A stretch of 64,000 bases of DNA, from NCBI RefSeq assembly GCF_000265365.1, contig NC_018011.1:2869501-2933500 (forward strand), given 5' to 3'. Origin of the DNA: Alistipes finegoldii DSM 17242. Its GTDB lineage: Bacteria > Bacteroidota > Bacteroidia > Bacteroidales > Rikenellaceae. Within the stretch, counting starts at the first letter, position 1; each line of letters begins with the position of its first letter. The position numbers and the translations under genes were made by a program. The notes beneath the pieces were generated by a model. That model searched no databases. It was given only the letters and a program-made list of their open reading frames with translations, and had not been told where the DNA came from. This document shows, piece by piece, positions 56,191-64,000 of the stretch.

Positions 56191-57816
56191 TTACGAAATA
56201 ATATTGAGAATCACATCTTTGGTTGTAATATGCGAAGCTATTATTTTCTTTTTCAAATGGAACTTCCGCATGTATATTGTTTTTAGCGTTTCATTGGTAA
56301 TAACGCTTATCTGTTGCGGTGAAAATCCGGCATAGAGCAGGCATAGCAATTCCACGAAACATGGCTTGATTTTCGGATATTCGGACTTGAAATTAGAAAT
56401 CACATTATCGTATTGTTGATTTAGGGTATTCTCTAAATCCGATATTATCGTTTTATCCAAAATCTTTTCGGATAAAATGCCTTTGACTTTCTTGGTAAGA
56501 GCCGGGGAATTTTCAAACTCGTAATAGGTTTTTGCAAGTTCTTTCAGGACTTGAAAGCGCGTATTAAGCAGTTCACTAATTTTTGCGGCATCGGGTATTT
56601 GCAATTTGGTCTTATTTAGTTCTTCAATCAGCGTCAGATATTCCTCGATTCTTTGTTTCTGCATCTTATTTCTGCGGCGGAAGATATAAATAATGCCGCA
56701 GATCGCTATGACTGATACCAAAGCGATAATATAAATTACATTTTGTCTTACGCTGGAGCGGTAGCGTTCAAATTCCAAACGCTCGTTTTTATATCGCAGT
56801 TCGGTTTCTGCCGCAGAATTATTCATATAGCTTAAATGTATCGAATCACATAAAGCAAGACACTCCTTTTGCATCGAGTAGGCCGCTCGGTAATCTGCAT
56901 TCATCGTATAGGCTTCGGCAAGGAGAATTTTAGCTGCCGCATCGTTTTCGCGCGGCCCACCAATATTGGCTGAAATCGCTGCGTTCAAATAATATTCGGC
57001 GCTGTCCGGTTTATTGATACGCAAATAATATTCTCCCAAAACACAGTAATCATTCGGCGATAAATCATCCGACAACTGGAGAAAACGACCTACATAATTG
57101 TAGGTTTCGTTGGTTACGCCTTTGTTCGAAAGAATCCCGATTAGGCAACGCAGGCAGTACACCTGAAAATCCTCATACCCGAATTGTTCGGATAGATTCA
57201 ATGCTTCCCGATAATCCCGGAGCGCGTTATCGTTATCGTTCTCCATGTAGTAAACAGCGGCAATGGCAGTTTTAGCGCTGACTTGGTGTTTGGTCTTATT
57301 TGCGGCCTGATAGTTTTCGTAGGCTTCTTGGTAATAAAACAAAGCCCTTTGATAATTATTCTGCTTCAAATTCAGTTCTCCTAACACGAAGTTACACACT
57401 CCGATCAGGTAAGGATCATCTATTAGGTCCTGATACTCCAGCGCTTTAAGATACGATTCGGTTGCTTTCTGATAATTATTTGCGCTGTATTCCATGCGTC
57501 CCAGACAATACCAAGAAAGGAACTTTTGCCGATTCGTGCCTTTCCGCAGAAAATAGTTTACGGCAGGACGAAGCATCGAATCGGAATCTATGGTTTGCCC
57601 TGTTTTATCCAACGCCAGCGAATAAAGAAGCCCGTAATGCGCTTTTGTCGATTTTTTGCAAATACTGCCGGGAGCAATAGCTTGCAAGGAGCGTAACACG
57701 CTGTCCGGATAATCGTTAATTATTTCCTCCGTTCGATTCAGTTCTTCGGATATGTGTTTGCTTTCGGAACACGAATACAAGCATAGAAAGACACAAACAT
57801 AAATAAATATTTTCAT
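56191..57816 (-). CDS. TPR / transmembrane / HTH lipoprotein regulator (cassette 2)
   Basis: A 541-residue paralogue of the protein at 43623: lipoprotein-like signal (MKIFIYVCVFLCLYSC, Cys16), TPR repeats (GRMEYSANNYQKATESYLKALEY, GELNLKQNNYQRALFYYQEAYENY), a transmembrane helix (VIYIIALVSVIAICGIIYIF, about 365-384), a coiled coil, and a C-terminal HTH (KPCFVELLCLLYAGFSPQQISVITNETLKTIYMRKFHLKKKI). It probably regulates the genes that follow it. Both proteins begin their mature part with a similar E-E-L-x-x-A/T segment and PDSxLR motif. Confidence 0.85.
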   Translation of the reverse strand: MKIFIYVCVFLCLYSCSESKHISEELNRTEEIINDYPDSVLRSLQAIAPGSICKKSTKAHYGLLYSLALDKTGQTIDSDSMLRPAVNYFLRKGTNRQKFLSWYCLGRMEYSANNYQKATESYLKALEYQDLIDDPYLIGVCNFVLGELNLKQNNYQRALFYYQEAYENYQAANKTKHQVSAKTAIAAVYYMENDNDNALRDYREALNLSEQFGYEDFQVYCLRCLIGILSNKGVTNETYNYVGRFLQLSDDLSPNDYCVLGEYYLRINKPDSAEYYLNAAISANIGGPRENDAAAKILLAEAYTMNADYRAAYSMQKECLALCDSIHLSYMNNSAAETELRYKNERLEFERYRSSVRQNVIYIIALVSVIAICGIIYIFRRRNKMQKQRIEEYLTLIEELNKTKLQIPDAAKISELLNTRFQVLKELAKTYYEFENSPALTKKVKGILSEKILDKTIISDLENTLNQQYDNVISNFKSEYPKIKPCFVELLCLLYAGFSPQQISVITNETLKTIYMRKFHLKKKIIASHITTKDVILNIIS

Positions 57817-57942
57817 AATCAGCCCACAATAATATTACCCAATATACGAAAAAATAGCGATTCAACCTGCATTTGGTAAAGCTGACATGACATAATTCGT
57901 TACATTTGCTATGAGGACTAATTCGGGAGGATCATACAATTC

Positions 57943-57975
57943 AAAAGGGTCTGCGCATTGCGCGCAGGCCCTTTT
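57943..57975. terminator. Strong hairpin upstream of the cassette 2 regulator
   Basis: AAAAGGGTCTGCGC pairs with GCGCAGGCCCTTTT (one G-T pair) around a short loop. No adjacent gene ends here; it may close a transcript from the RNAs at 58.3-58.7 kb or insulate the regulator. Confidence 0.65.
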
Positions 57976-58271
57976 CACTCTCTCTTACACTTAAAATCTT
58001 CAAAGAAAAAACTCCAAAAACAATCACCTCACAAAGATATGATGCCTACATCTTTGCTTTTGCACTTGCGTTATTCTTCTAACGAATTGAACAAACCTTT
58101 ATATAACTTGAATCATTGCAAATATAGCTTTTCAGTTCTATAAATCAAACAATTAGCCATAATTATTATTTATCGGAAGCAACACCCGGATCACCCATGC
58201 GAATAACGTTTAATTTGCACCGATAACGATATAATTCATAATAATTTAACGGTCATTCTTCGTATTAGGGC

Positions 58272-58456
58272 AAGAAAAGAAAAACGCGGGGAACGGCGAA
58301 AGGAATCAGGCACGGCAAAGAGCCACGAAACAGACAGCCGAACCCCGCGCCGTAAAAGCACGAAGTTCGACCTGTCCCGCCTGTTTCTCAATCAAATTTT
58401 TGCCGTTTCGATTCCTTACTGAACAGGCCGCGAGTATGTGGGCGTACCCTTGTTGC
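58272..58456 (-). ncRNA. Candidate small structured RNA, copy B
   Basis: Minus-strand -7 box TACCTTTG (58469-58462), then interleaved stems: AACAGGC/GCCTGTT (58428-58422 with 58385-58379), AAGGAATC/GATTCCTT (58417-58410 and 58307-58300), CGGCAAA/TTTGCCG (58405-58399 and 58319-58313), GCGGGG/CCCCGC (58348-58343 and 58291-58286), ending in a T-rich run (58284-58271). The last stem plus T run looks like a terminator. About 185 bases. Confidence 0.5.
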
Positions 58457-58479
58457 AATGACAAAGGTAGCAAAATATC

Positions 58480-58663
58480 TTAAAAATGTACGGGGAACAA
58501 TCTGCGGCAGTCAGGTCGTGGAAAACCCGGAAACAGTCAGACCGAACCCCGCACAAACGATGTACGAAGTTCAGCCGTCCCGCCTGCTTCCCATTCAAAT
58601 TTCCACGTTTGACTGCCGGGAACAGGCTATGATGAATATTCAGGCATGCACCTTTCGAATATT
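58480..58663 (-). ncRNA. Candidate small structured RNA, copy C
   Basis: Minus-strand -7 box TACCTTTG (58677-58670), then CAGGC/GCCTG (58627-58623 with 58586-58582), TGACTGCCG/CGGCAGTCA (58618-58610 and 58513-58505), TTTCCAC/GTGGAAA (58606-58600 and 58524-58518) and CGGGG/CCCCG (58551-58547 and 58495-58491), then a T run. Stem order and loop sequences (GAACTTCGT, GCGGGGTTCGG, CAGGCGGGAC) match copy B, but the stem sequences differ and still pair. Confidence 0.5.
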
Positions 58664-58704
58664 CGCCTACAAAGGTATAGATTTTTTCCGATTCCAGACA
58701 TATC

Positions 58705-58736
58705 CCGTAGCCAATTAGGGCGAACGAGGGCGAACG
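58705..58736 (+). repeat. 32-bp direct repeat, copy 1
   Basis: Identical to 60809-60840 at the end of the coupling-protein gene: CCGTAGCCAATTAGGG followed by tandem CGAACGAGGG units. Confidence 0.85.
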
Positions 58737-58803
58737 GCAGCCTACAACGTCGGGAATTGTCGCGTCCGACTTACTTTTGCCGCCGAAACCAAAAACTATA
58801 TTT

Positions 58804-60822
58804 ATGCAACAAGAAGATGATTTGAGGGCGCTGGCAAAGATTGTCGCGTTCATTTTGGCCGTAGGCATTATCTGCAATGTTACCAACATTTATTGGTTCT
58901 GTTACGAATGACTGGCCGACAACGGCTGAACATTCGGGATTATCGACCGTATTCTGCATGGATTCCAGCAGACGACGGGATTCTATTCCTCACCCCTCTA
59001 CTCAAAACTGTTCGCCTTTCTGCTGCTCCTGATCGCCTGTCTGGGTTCACGGGGCGTTAAATCGCAGAAAATCGGCTGGCCGCATATCATCACGGCGGGC
59101 TTCGCTGGCTTCTTCCTCTACTTTTTCAACGATTGGCTTTTGCATATACACGCAATGCCCGGCGTGCGCGTGGCATGGTACACCGGAACTCTGTTCGCGG
59201 GTTATCTGCTCATGCTTACGGCCGGAATATGGATATGGCGGCTTCTGCGGCACGACCTCTTGGACGACGTTTTCAACGACGAAAACGAATCCTTTATGCA
59301 GGAAACACGCCTGCTTTCGGACGAATATTCGGTGAACCTGCCGACGCTGTTCCGTTATCGGGGACAAAATTTTCGCGGCTGGGTGAATATCGCGGTTTTT
59401 CGTAGCTGCATGGTGGTCGGCTCACCGGGCAGCGGAAAATCATTCACCGTAATCAATAATTACATCAAACAACTCATCGAGAAAGGATATAGTCTGTATC
59501 TCTATGATTTCAAATATCCGGATTTGAGTATGCTGGCTTACAACCACCTGCTGCGTTTCACGCACAAGTACGAAGTAAAGCCGCAGTTCTGCGTGATAAA
59601 CTTCGACGATCCCCGCCACTCGCACCGCTGCAATCCCATCAATGCCGATTTTCTGACCGACATTGCGGATGCCTATGAAGCTGCTTACGTCATAATGATC
59701 GGTCTGAACCGTTCGTGGGCACAGAAGCAGGGCGATTTTTTCGTCGAATCACCCGTCGTGCTGCTCACGGCGATTATCTGGTTTCTGCGTATCTATCAGA
59801 ACGGGAAATACTGCACCTTCCCCCACGCAATCGAACTGCTGAACAAGAAATACGAGGAGGTTTTCACCATCCTCATGGCCCGGCCCGAACTGGAAAACTA
59901 TTTGAGTGCGTTCGTCGATGCTTGGCAGGGCGGCGCACAGGAGCAGTTACAGGGACAAATCGCGTCCGCGAAGATCCCGCTGTCACGGATTATCTCGCCC
60001 GCGCTCTACTGGGTCATGTCGGGCGACGACTTTTCCCTCGACCTGAACAATCCCCAAGCCCCGAAAATCCTTTGCGTGGGCAGCAACCCCGACCGCCAGA
60101 ATATCTATTCGGCGGCATTGAGCCTTTACAACTCGCGCATCGTGAAAACCATAAACCGCAAGGGAAAACTCAAATGCGGCGTCGTGATCGACGAGCTGCC
60201 GACCATTTTCTTCAAAGGTCTGGACAACCTCATAGCCACGGCCCGAAGCAACCGCGTAGCCGTATGTCTGGGGATGCAGGACTTTTCCCAACTTACACGC
60301 GATTACGGCGAACACGAAAGCAAAGTCATACAGAATATCGTAGGAAACGTTATTGCCGGGCAGGTCGTAGGCGACACGGCCCGCATCCTCTCCGAACGCT
60401 TCGGAAAAATCGTGCAGCAGCGGCAGTCGCTCAATATCAGCCGTGAAGATAAATCCACGGGGATAAACACCCAGCTTGACAGCGTGATCCCCGCGTCGAA
60501 AATCAGCAATCTTTCGCAGGGCGTGTTCGTCGGAGCCGTGGCCGACAACTTCGGGGACAATATTCCGCAGAAAATGTTTCACGCCCAGATTGTCGTCGAT
60601 GTCGAAAAGGTCAAAGCCGAAGAAAAACAGTATCGTCCGATTCCCGTGCTCTCCGACTTCACCGACGAAAACGGCAAGGACCGAATGGCCGAGGTTATCG
60701 AAGCCAACTACTACCGCATAAAGCAGGAAGCGGCCCAGATCGTAGAGGACGAACTGCGACGCATAGCCGACGACCCGAAGCTAAAACACCTGTTTAAAGG
60801 CAACGAAACCGTAGCCAATTAG
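58804..60822 (+). pseudogene. Type IV coupling protein (TraG/VirD4, MobC-like) with two in-frame UGA codons
   Basis: Conjugation coupling ATPase that links the relaxase-DNA complex to the type IV secretion channel. The frame from ATG 58804 encodes the N-terminal membrane region usual for Bacteroidetes coupling proteins (MQQEDDLRALAKIV, IYWFCYE), is interrupted by TGA at codons 36 (58909) and 42 (58927), then continues in the same frame through TFGIIDRILHGF, more membrane helices, Walker A GSPGSGKS and Walker B GVVIDELP, to 60822. Both stops fall where Trp (TGG) is expected. The ATPase part alone could start at a TTG at 59140 without the first helices. The full length, about 672 codons, fits the family. 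Usually mobA/mobB precede this gene; here they are absent. Confidence 0.85.
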
Positions 60823-60840
60823 GGCGAACGAGGGCGAACG
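60809..60840 (+). repeat. 32-bp direct repeat, copy 2
   Basis: Identical to 58705-58736. It includes the last codons and stop of the coupling-protein gene and tandem GGGCGAACGA units. Confidence 0.85.
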
Positions 60841-60924
60841 AGGGCGTAAAGAGTATCTTTTTGATGATGGCGGATATACATTCGCAGAGCAAACAGTTTC
60901 ACATAATAACTTAAAATTCAAATT

Positions 60925-62280
60925 ATGGCAGAAGAACAACAACAGTCGCCCGGTGCTGCGCAGCAGCCCAACGACAATTCACTCAACGAGCCGAGTATCG
61001 GCATGATGTACGACAAGGAGAAAGACCAGGCAAAGGTCTTTTCCCAGAACCCCGACGGGAGTATCGGCACGGTGGACCCGACCCCGGAAAATGAAAGCCT
61101 GTTTTTTGTCATGGACAAGAACATTCCGCTGAACTTCTACAAGAATTTGCAGAAGTATCACAACAACCCCACCATCAACATTTACGTTCTCCCGCGGCGT
61201 GCGCTCGGACGCATGAAAGATGCGCTGAAACGGTATTGGAAAAATACCACCCGCGACGACGTGAAACTCTATTACAACTACAAGATACACCCGGACGGAA
61301 AATTCGAGTGCAAGATGAAAACCCGCGGCATCCCCGTTGCCGAAATGCCGTGGGACACGCTCAACCGCATGGGGTACAGCTTCGGCGGGCTGGAAAAGAT
61401 GAACTATCTCCAAAAGTTGCAGAATTACGAACAAACGGGGATGCACAAGCTCAAATACCATGACGATATAATCAACTATATCGGCGAGGGTAAAATCCGG
61501 CTCAAAAAGAGCGGCAACGGCTACAAAGTCGATGTGAAAAGCTATGCCCGGATTCTCGACGAGGGACTTTTCGATCAGAAATTCACCGAAACGGATATGA
61601 AGAACCTCGAAATGTACGGCAACCTCGGCCGCGTGCTGGAAACGTCCGAGGGTCCTCTGCTCGTGTCGCGGGACTTCGATACGCGGCAGTTGGATTACAC
61701 GAATACTGAAAATGCTTTTGTTCCCCGATACATCCGCGGCACGGAACTCACACAGGAGGACATCAACAGCTTCCGTCGCGGTGAAGTGCGCGAAATAGCG
61801 ATTGTAAACAGGGACGGCAGCGTGAACATCGTGCCCTACCAGTACAACGCGGTTTTCCGCAAACCTATGGAGGTATTGACCATTGAGCAGCGGAATGCGC
61901 TGGCAACCAAACTGCGCGAGCAGCGCGACATGGAGCGTATCATTTCCTCGATGCCCGAAACCGCCGACGGGCGGACCCAATACCCGCAGGCCCCCAAGCA
62001 GTCGGCAGAACAGACCGCCGAGACCGCCGGACAGGGACAAGCACCCGCAGCCGTGCCGGAGCAGAACCAGCAGGGGCAGGCCGCCGAAACGGCCGGGCAG
62101 GGACAAACTCCCGCACCTGACCTTTTCGGCGCAGGCCAAACCACGCAAGGCAAAACCCCGGTGCAGGGCCAGACATCCCCGCAAGGTCAGAAACAGCCGC
62201 GAGCCGGGCAGAAATCACCGCGTCCGGAGGTAGCGACGCCCACCCCCAAAGCACAACGGAAAACAGGTCAACACGTTTAG
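60925..62280 (+). CDS. DUF4099/DUF3945 conjugative-element protein
   Basis: A 451-residue protein of the kind found downstream of the coupling protein in Bacteroidales conjugative elements. Residues about 45-170 form one domain (ESLFFVMDKNIPLNFYKNLQKY) and about 140-330 the DUF4099/DUF3945-like region (PWDTLNRMGYSFGGLEKMNYLQKLQNYEQTG, DVKSYARILDEGLFDQKFTETDMKNLE, VPRYIRGTELTQEDINSFRRGE). The C-terminal 100 residues are a Gln/Pro/Ala/Gly-rich low-complexity tail. There is no signal peptide. Function unknown; it is a marker of the mobile element. Confidence 0.82.
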   Translation: MAEEQQQSPGAAQQPNDNSLNEPSIGMMYDKEKDQAKVFSQNPDGSIGTVDPTPENESLFFVMDKNIPLNFYKNLQKYHNNPTINIYVLPRRALGRMKDALKRYWKNTTRDDVKLYYNYKIHPDGKFECKMKTRGIPVAEMPWDTLNRMGYSFGGLEKMNYLQKLQNYEQTGMHKLKYHDDIINYIGEGKIRLKKSGNGYKVDVKSYARILDEGLFDQKFTETDMKNLEMYGNLGRVLETSEGPLLVSRDFDTRQLDYTNTENAFVPRYIRGTELTQEDINSFRRGEVREIAIVNRDGSVNIVPYQYNAVFRKPMEVLTIEQRNALATKLREQRDMERIISSMPETADGRTQYPQAPKQSAEQTAETAGQGQAPAAVPEQNQQGQAAETAGQGQTPAPDLFGAGQTTQGKTPVQGQTSPQGQKQPRAGQKSPRPEVATPTPKAQRKTGQHV

Positions 62281-62284
62281 CGCT

Positions 62285-62527
62285 ATGGAAAGATTCGATG
62301 AATCGGCTATTGACTGGGTAGCCGCCGCCAAGCGCGGCATAAGTCGCCGGATGCTCAAAGAATACGGTTTTCTGGAATTGCTGCTGGAGGGCGGCACGAC
62401 ACCCGTAATTCCCTTGACGCTAACCCTCGCGGACGTGACTATAAAACTGGACGGCACGCTTCGACTGACCGAGGACTGCGACAAAAACGTGCGTTTCGAA
62501 GTCCTCGGTTACGGCTGGGAAGAATAA
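62285..62527 (+). CDS. Small conjugative-element protein, 80 aa
   Basis: A short acidic protein (MERFDESAIDWVAAAKRGISRRMLKEYGFLELLLEGGTTP...) starting four bases after the DUF3945 gene, so co-translated. The segment about repeated residues RRMLKEYGFLELLLEGG resembles DUF4099-type N-termini. Function unknown. Confidence 0.65.
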   Translation: MERFDESAIDWVAAAKRGISRRMLKEYGFLELLLEGGTTPVIPLTLTLADVTIKLDGTLRLTEDCDKNVRFEVLGYGWEE

Positions 62528-62566
62528 CCTCCTAAATCCTAAAATATGCGAAAGTGACGATTTTCG

Positions 62567-62595
62567 CCCGGAGAGCACCGAGGGTGCGGACCGGG
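62567..62595 (+). terminator. Nested hairpin between the mobile-element genes and the fimbrial operon
   Basis: CCCGG-AGA-GCACC-GAG-GGTGC-GGA-CCGGG, two stacked perfect stems. No T run follows, so it may be a leader structure of the fimbrial operon or an incomplete terminator. Confidence 0.45.
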
Positions 62596-62684
62596 ACAGG
62601 ACGGAGCGGCCCTGCCGCAGACAACAAACACAACATCAAAACTTTAATTCACAGCAAATTACACTCAAAACACAACGATTTAAC

Positions 62685-63707
62685 ATGAAAAAGATTCTTT
62701 TCGCGGCCTTTGCCGCACTTTCGATGATCGCCTGCAACAAAGACGATGCAACGACTGTCATTCCCGACATCGACAACACCCTCAACGGCGCAATCGTCGC
62801 CATGAGGTTCACCGACGAAACCCCGACCCGTGCGTTCTTCGCCGAAGCCGCGGCCGCCGAAGCGTGGGAAAAATCCCTCTCCTCGCTCTCCGTGTACGTG
62901 TTCAACGCCAAAGGTGACCTTATCACCCTGCGCGACTTCACCGCATCGGAACTCACGGCCCGCACCGCGACCTTCGCCCTGCCGCACGCCACAGCCGGAA
63001 CGACCTGCGACTTCTATGCCGTAGCCAACATGTCCCTGACGGGCGTCACCACGAAATCCGCGCTGCTGGCAAAGCTGGAAACATCCGCCGCCGACTATAA
63101 CGGGACATTCGCCGAGGTTTCGACCAAAGCCAAGCGCAGCGGCGGCTTCGTAATGACGGCCGGAGTGAGCAAGGCCATCGCCGAGGGCGGCACGACATCC
63201 GTAGCCCTGACACTCAAACGCACCGTCGCCAAAGTCGCCGTGCAGACCTCCGTCGATGCGTCGTTCAATAGCAAGTATTCCGGAACGCTGACCGTAACGG
63301 GAACGAAGGTGGTGCGTGCCGCCAGCCAGACGCCGATCATCGCCCCGGCCACACCGACGCCCGGAGCCATGACCTACACCCATACGCAGGCCCCGGCAGC
63401 GGCATCCGGCAAGTATAACAACCTTTTCTACATCTTCGAAAACGGAGCTTTGGCAGAAGCAAGCCGCGTCGCGCTGGAGATCACCGCGACCTATGACGCC
63501 GACGGGAACGCTTCGACAACGGCCGACCGCATGGAAGTCGTCTACACCGTTCCCCTCACGGGCAAGGCCGGGGGTGAAATCGCCCGCAACGGCTACTACC
63601 GTGTGGCCGCCAACATCACGGGTCTCGTGGGGCAGGATTGCCAAGTCAGCGTGTCGGTCGCCGAGTGGGAAACACCCGTAACGCAGTCGGTCGATCTGGG
63701 CGCATAA
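62685..63707 (+). CDS. Fimbrillin family lipoprotein (FimA/Mfa1-like)
   Basis: A 340-residue fimbrial subunit: lipoprotein signal MKKILFAAFAALSMIAC (Cys17), N-terminal beta domain (SLSSLSVYVFNAKGDLITLRDFT, TCDFYAVANM) and C-terminal beta domain ending in the donor-type strand (GYYRVAANITGLVGQDCQVSVSVAEWETP). Fimbrillins are exported as lipoproteins, cut by an Arg protease and polymerised by strand exchange; an Arg lies in TPTRAFF near residue 48. The next gene is the FimB/Mfa2-like anchor. Confidence 0.88.
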   Translation: MKKILFAAFAALSMIACNKDDATTVIPDIDNTLNGAIVAMRFTDETPTRAFFAEAAAAEAWEKSLSSLSVYVFNAKGDLITLRDFTASELTARTATFALPHATAGTTCDFYAVANMSLTGVTTKSALLAKLETSAADYNGTFAEVSTKAKRSGGFVMTAGVSKAIAEGGTTSVALTLKRTVAKVAVQTSVDASFNSKYSGTLTVTGTKVVRAASQTPIIAPATPTPGAMTYTHTQAPAAASGKYNNLFYIFENGALAEASRVALEITATYDADGNASTTADRMEVVYTVPLTGKAGGEIARNGYYRVAANITGLVGQDCQVSVSVAEWETPVTQSVDLGA

Positions 63708-63720
63708 ACAACCTATTCAT

Positions 63721-63757
63721 TAACCGCCGCCCGCACCTTTCGGGGCGCGGGCGGTTA
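63721..63757 (+). terminator. Hairpin between the fimbrillin and anchor genes
   Basis: TAACCGCCGCCCGC pairs with GCGGGCGGTTA with a 2-base bulge. It probably reduces read-through, so that anchor is made in smaller amount than fimbrillin. Confidence 0.6.
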
Positions 63758-63769
63758 TCATAAATCCCG

Positions 63770-64000
63770 ATGAAACAAACCATATTCATTTTGCTCGCCC
63801 TCGCTCTTTGCTGGGGCTGCATTACCGACCGCGAGCCGACCGCACGGTCGAAAGTGGCCGTAGAACTGACCGTCAGGTCCGCCCCCATGACAACGACGAC
63901 CCGCGCGACCGACGAAACGACGATCCGCGACCTGAATTTCTACCTTATGGACAAAGCGGGCCGCGTAGTGGTATTCCGCTATCTCACCACGACGACGCTG
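63770..64000 (+). CDS. FimB/Mfa2-like fimbrial anchor lipoprotein, 3'-truncated by window edge
   Basis: The first 77 codons of a gene running off the window: lipoprotein signal MKQTIFILLALALCWGC (Cys17), then TDREPTARSKVAVELTVRSAP and the IRDLNFYLMDKAGRVVVFRYL segment typical of FimB/Mfa2 proteins, which anchor and limit the length of fimbriae. It starts 62 bases after the fimbrillin gene. Confidence 0.8.
   Translation, partial: MKQTIFILLALALCWGCITDREPTARSKVAVELTVRSAPMTTTTRATDETTIRDLNFYLMDKAGRVVVFRYLTTTTL

Noticed and set aside
58458..58718. An 86-codon plus-strand frame across the RNA copy C, ending in VAN
   Set aside because: Its end matches the coupling-protein end only because of the 32-bp direct repeat; the rest covers the structured RNA and has no domain.
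22963..58929. Genome-wide UGA-for-Trp recoding
   Set aside because: Tryptophan is encoded by TGG throughout the same genes and neighbours, and many clear genes (for example glpR-like, galK neighbours, nagB/PIG-L partners) use TGA as their stop.

Overview
The window looks like chromosomal DNA of a gut Bacteroidales bacterium; the GC-rich core genes, gene content and style fit an Alistipes-like Rikenellaceae member. This is an inference from family content: no marker gene is present. Supporting signs are the Bacteroidota -7 element TAnnTTTG in front of many genes, almost no Shine-Dalgarno sites, many lipoproteins, a TonB receptor/DUF4249 pair, fimbrillins, DUF3244, DUF4465 and Bacteroidetes-type conjugation proteins.

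Core part (1 to about 33250). From left to right: the end of a DUF4836 gene; a small ABC exporter pair; rpe; an HD hydrolase; an ABC-F ATPase; rlmB, a DUF4153 membrane protein and a YgjP-type metallopeptidase; a glycerol-3-phosphate block (glpT, glpD, divergent GlpR-like regulator); a LuxR-type regulator divergent from a secreted DUF1349 protein through one palindromic promoter; a glycerophosphodiesterase; galK; an operon of ROK repressor, GNAT acetyltransferase and PHP phosphoesterase; fabD; a cobalamin riboswitch in front of two DUF4465 lipoprotein genes, the second interrupted; an amino-sugar operon (NahK-like kinase, CBM9-like protein, NagB/PIG-L fusion, nagB); an operon of sugar MFS transporter, ROK kinase and manA; and a secreted EEP phosphatase/nuclease.

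Accessory part (about 33250 to 64000). A complete IS3-family element (33274-34671) sits exactly at the border and has cut off the 3' end of a lipoprotein gene. Beyond it the DNA is more AT-rich and carries two related cassettes on the minus strand. Each starts with a TPR/transmembrane/HTH lipoprotein regulator with its own terminator, followed by a small DUF3244 protein. One cassette continues with lipoproteins, an outer-membrane barrel, DUF4249, a TonB receptor and an S74 tail-fibre-chaperone protein; the other with an S74 protein and a subtilisin-like lipoprotein. Between them are hypothetical mobile-element genes including a SLOG-like protein, a possible defence trio (MNT-HEPN, DpnII/MboI-like PD-(D/E)XK protein, Bro-N), a lipoprotein and a methyltransferase. 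The right end returns to higher GC: a conjugation coupling protein (interrupted by two UGA codons), a DUF3945 protein, a small protein and a fimbrial operon running off the window.

The most unusual material is non-coding. At 58272-58663 lie two tandem, similarly organised minus-strand RNAs with their own -7 boxes and the same pseudoknot-like pairing supported by different, compensating stem sequences. Related leaders or RNAs appear at 46.8, 47.6 and 48.4 kb. Several genes are broken in different ways (two UGA cases, two frameshifts, one missing start codon, one IS truncation), so true decay, phase variation and sequence error all have to be considered.
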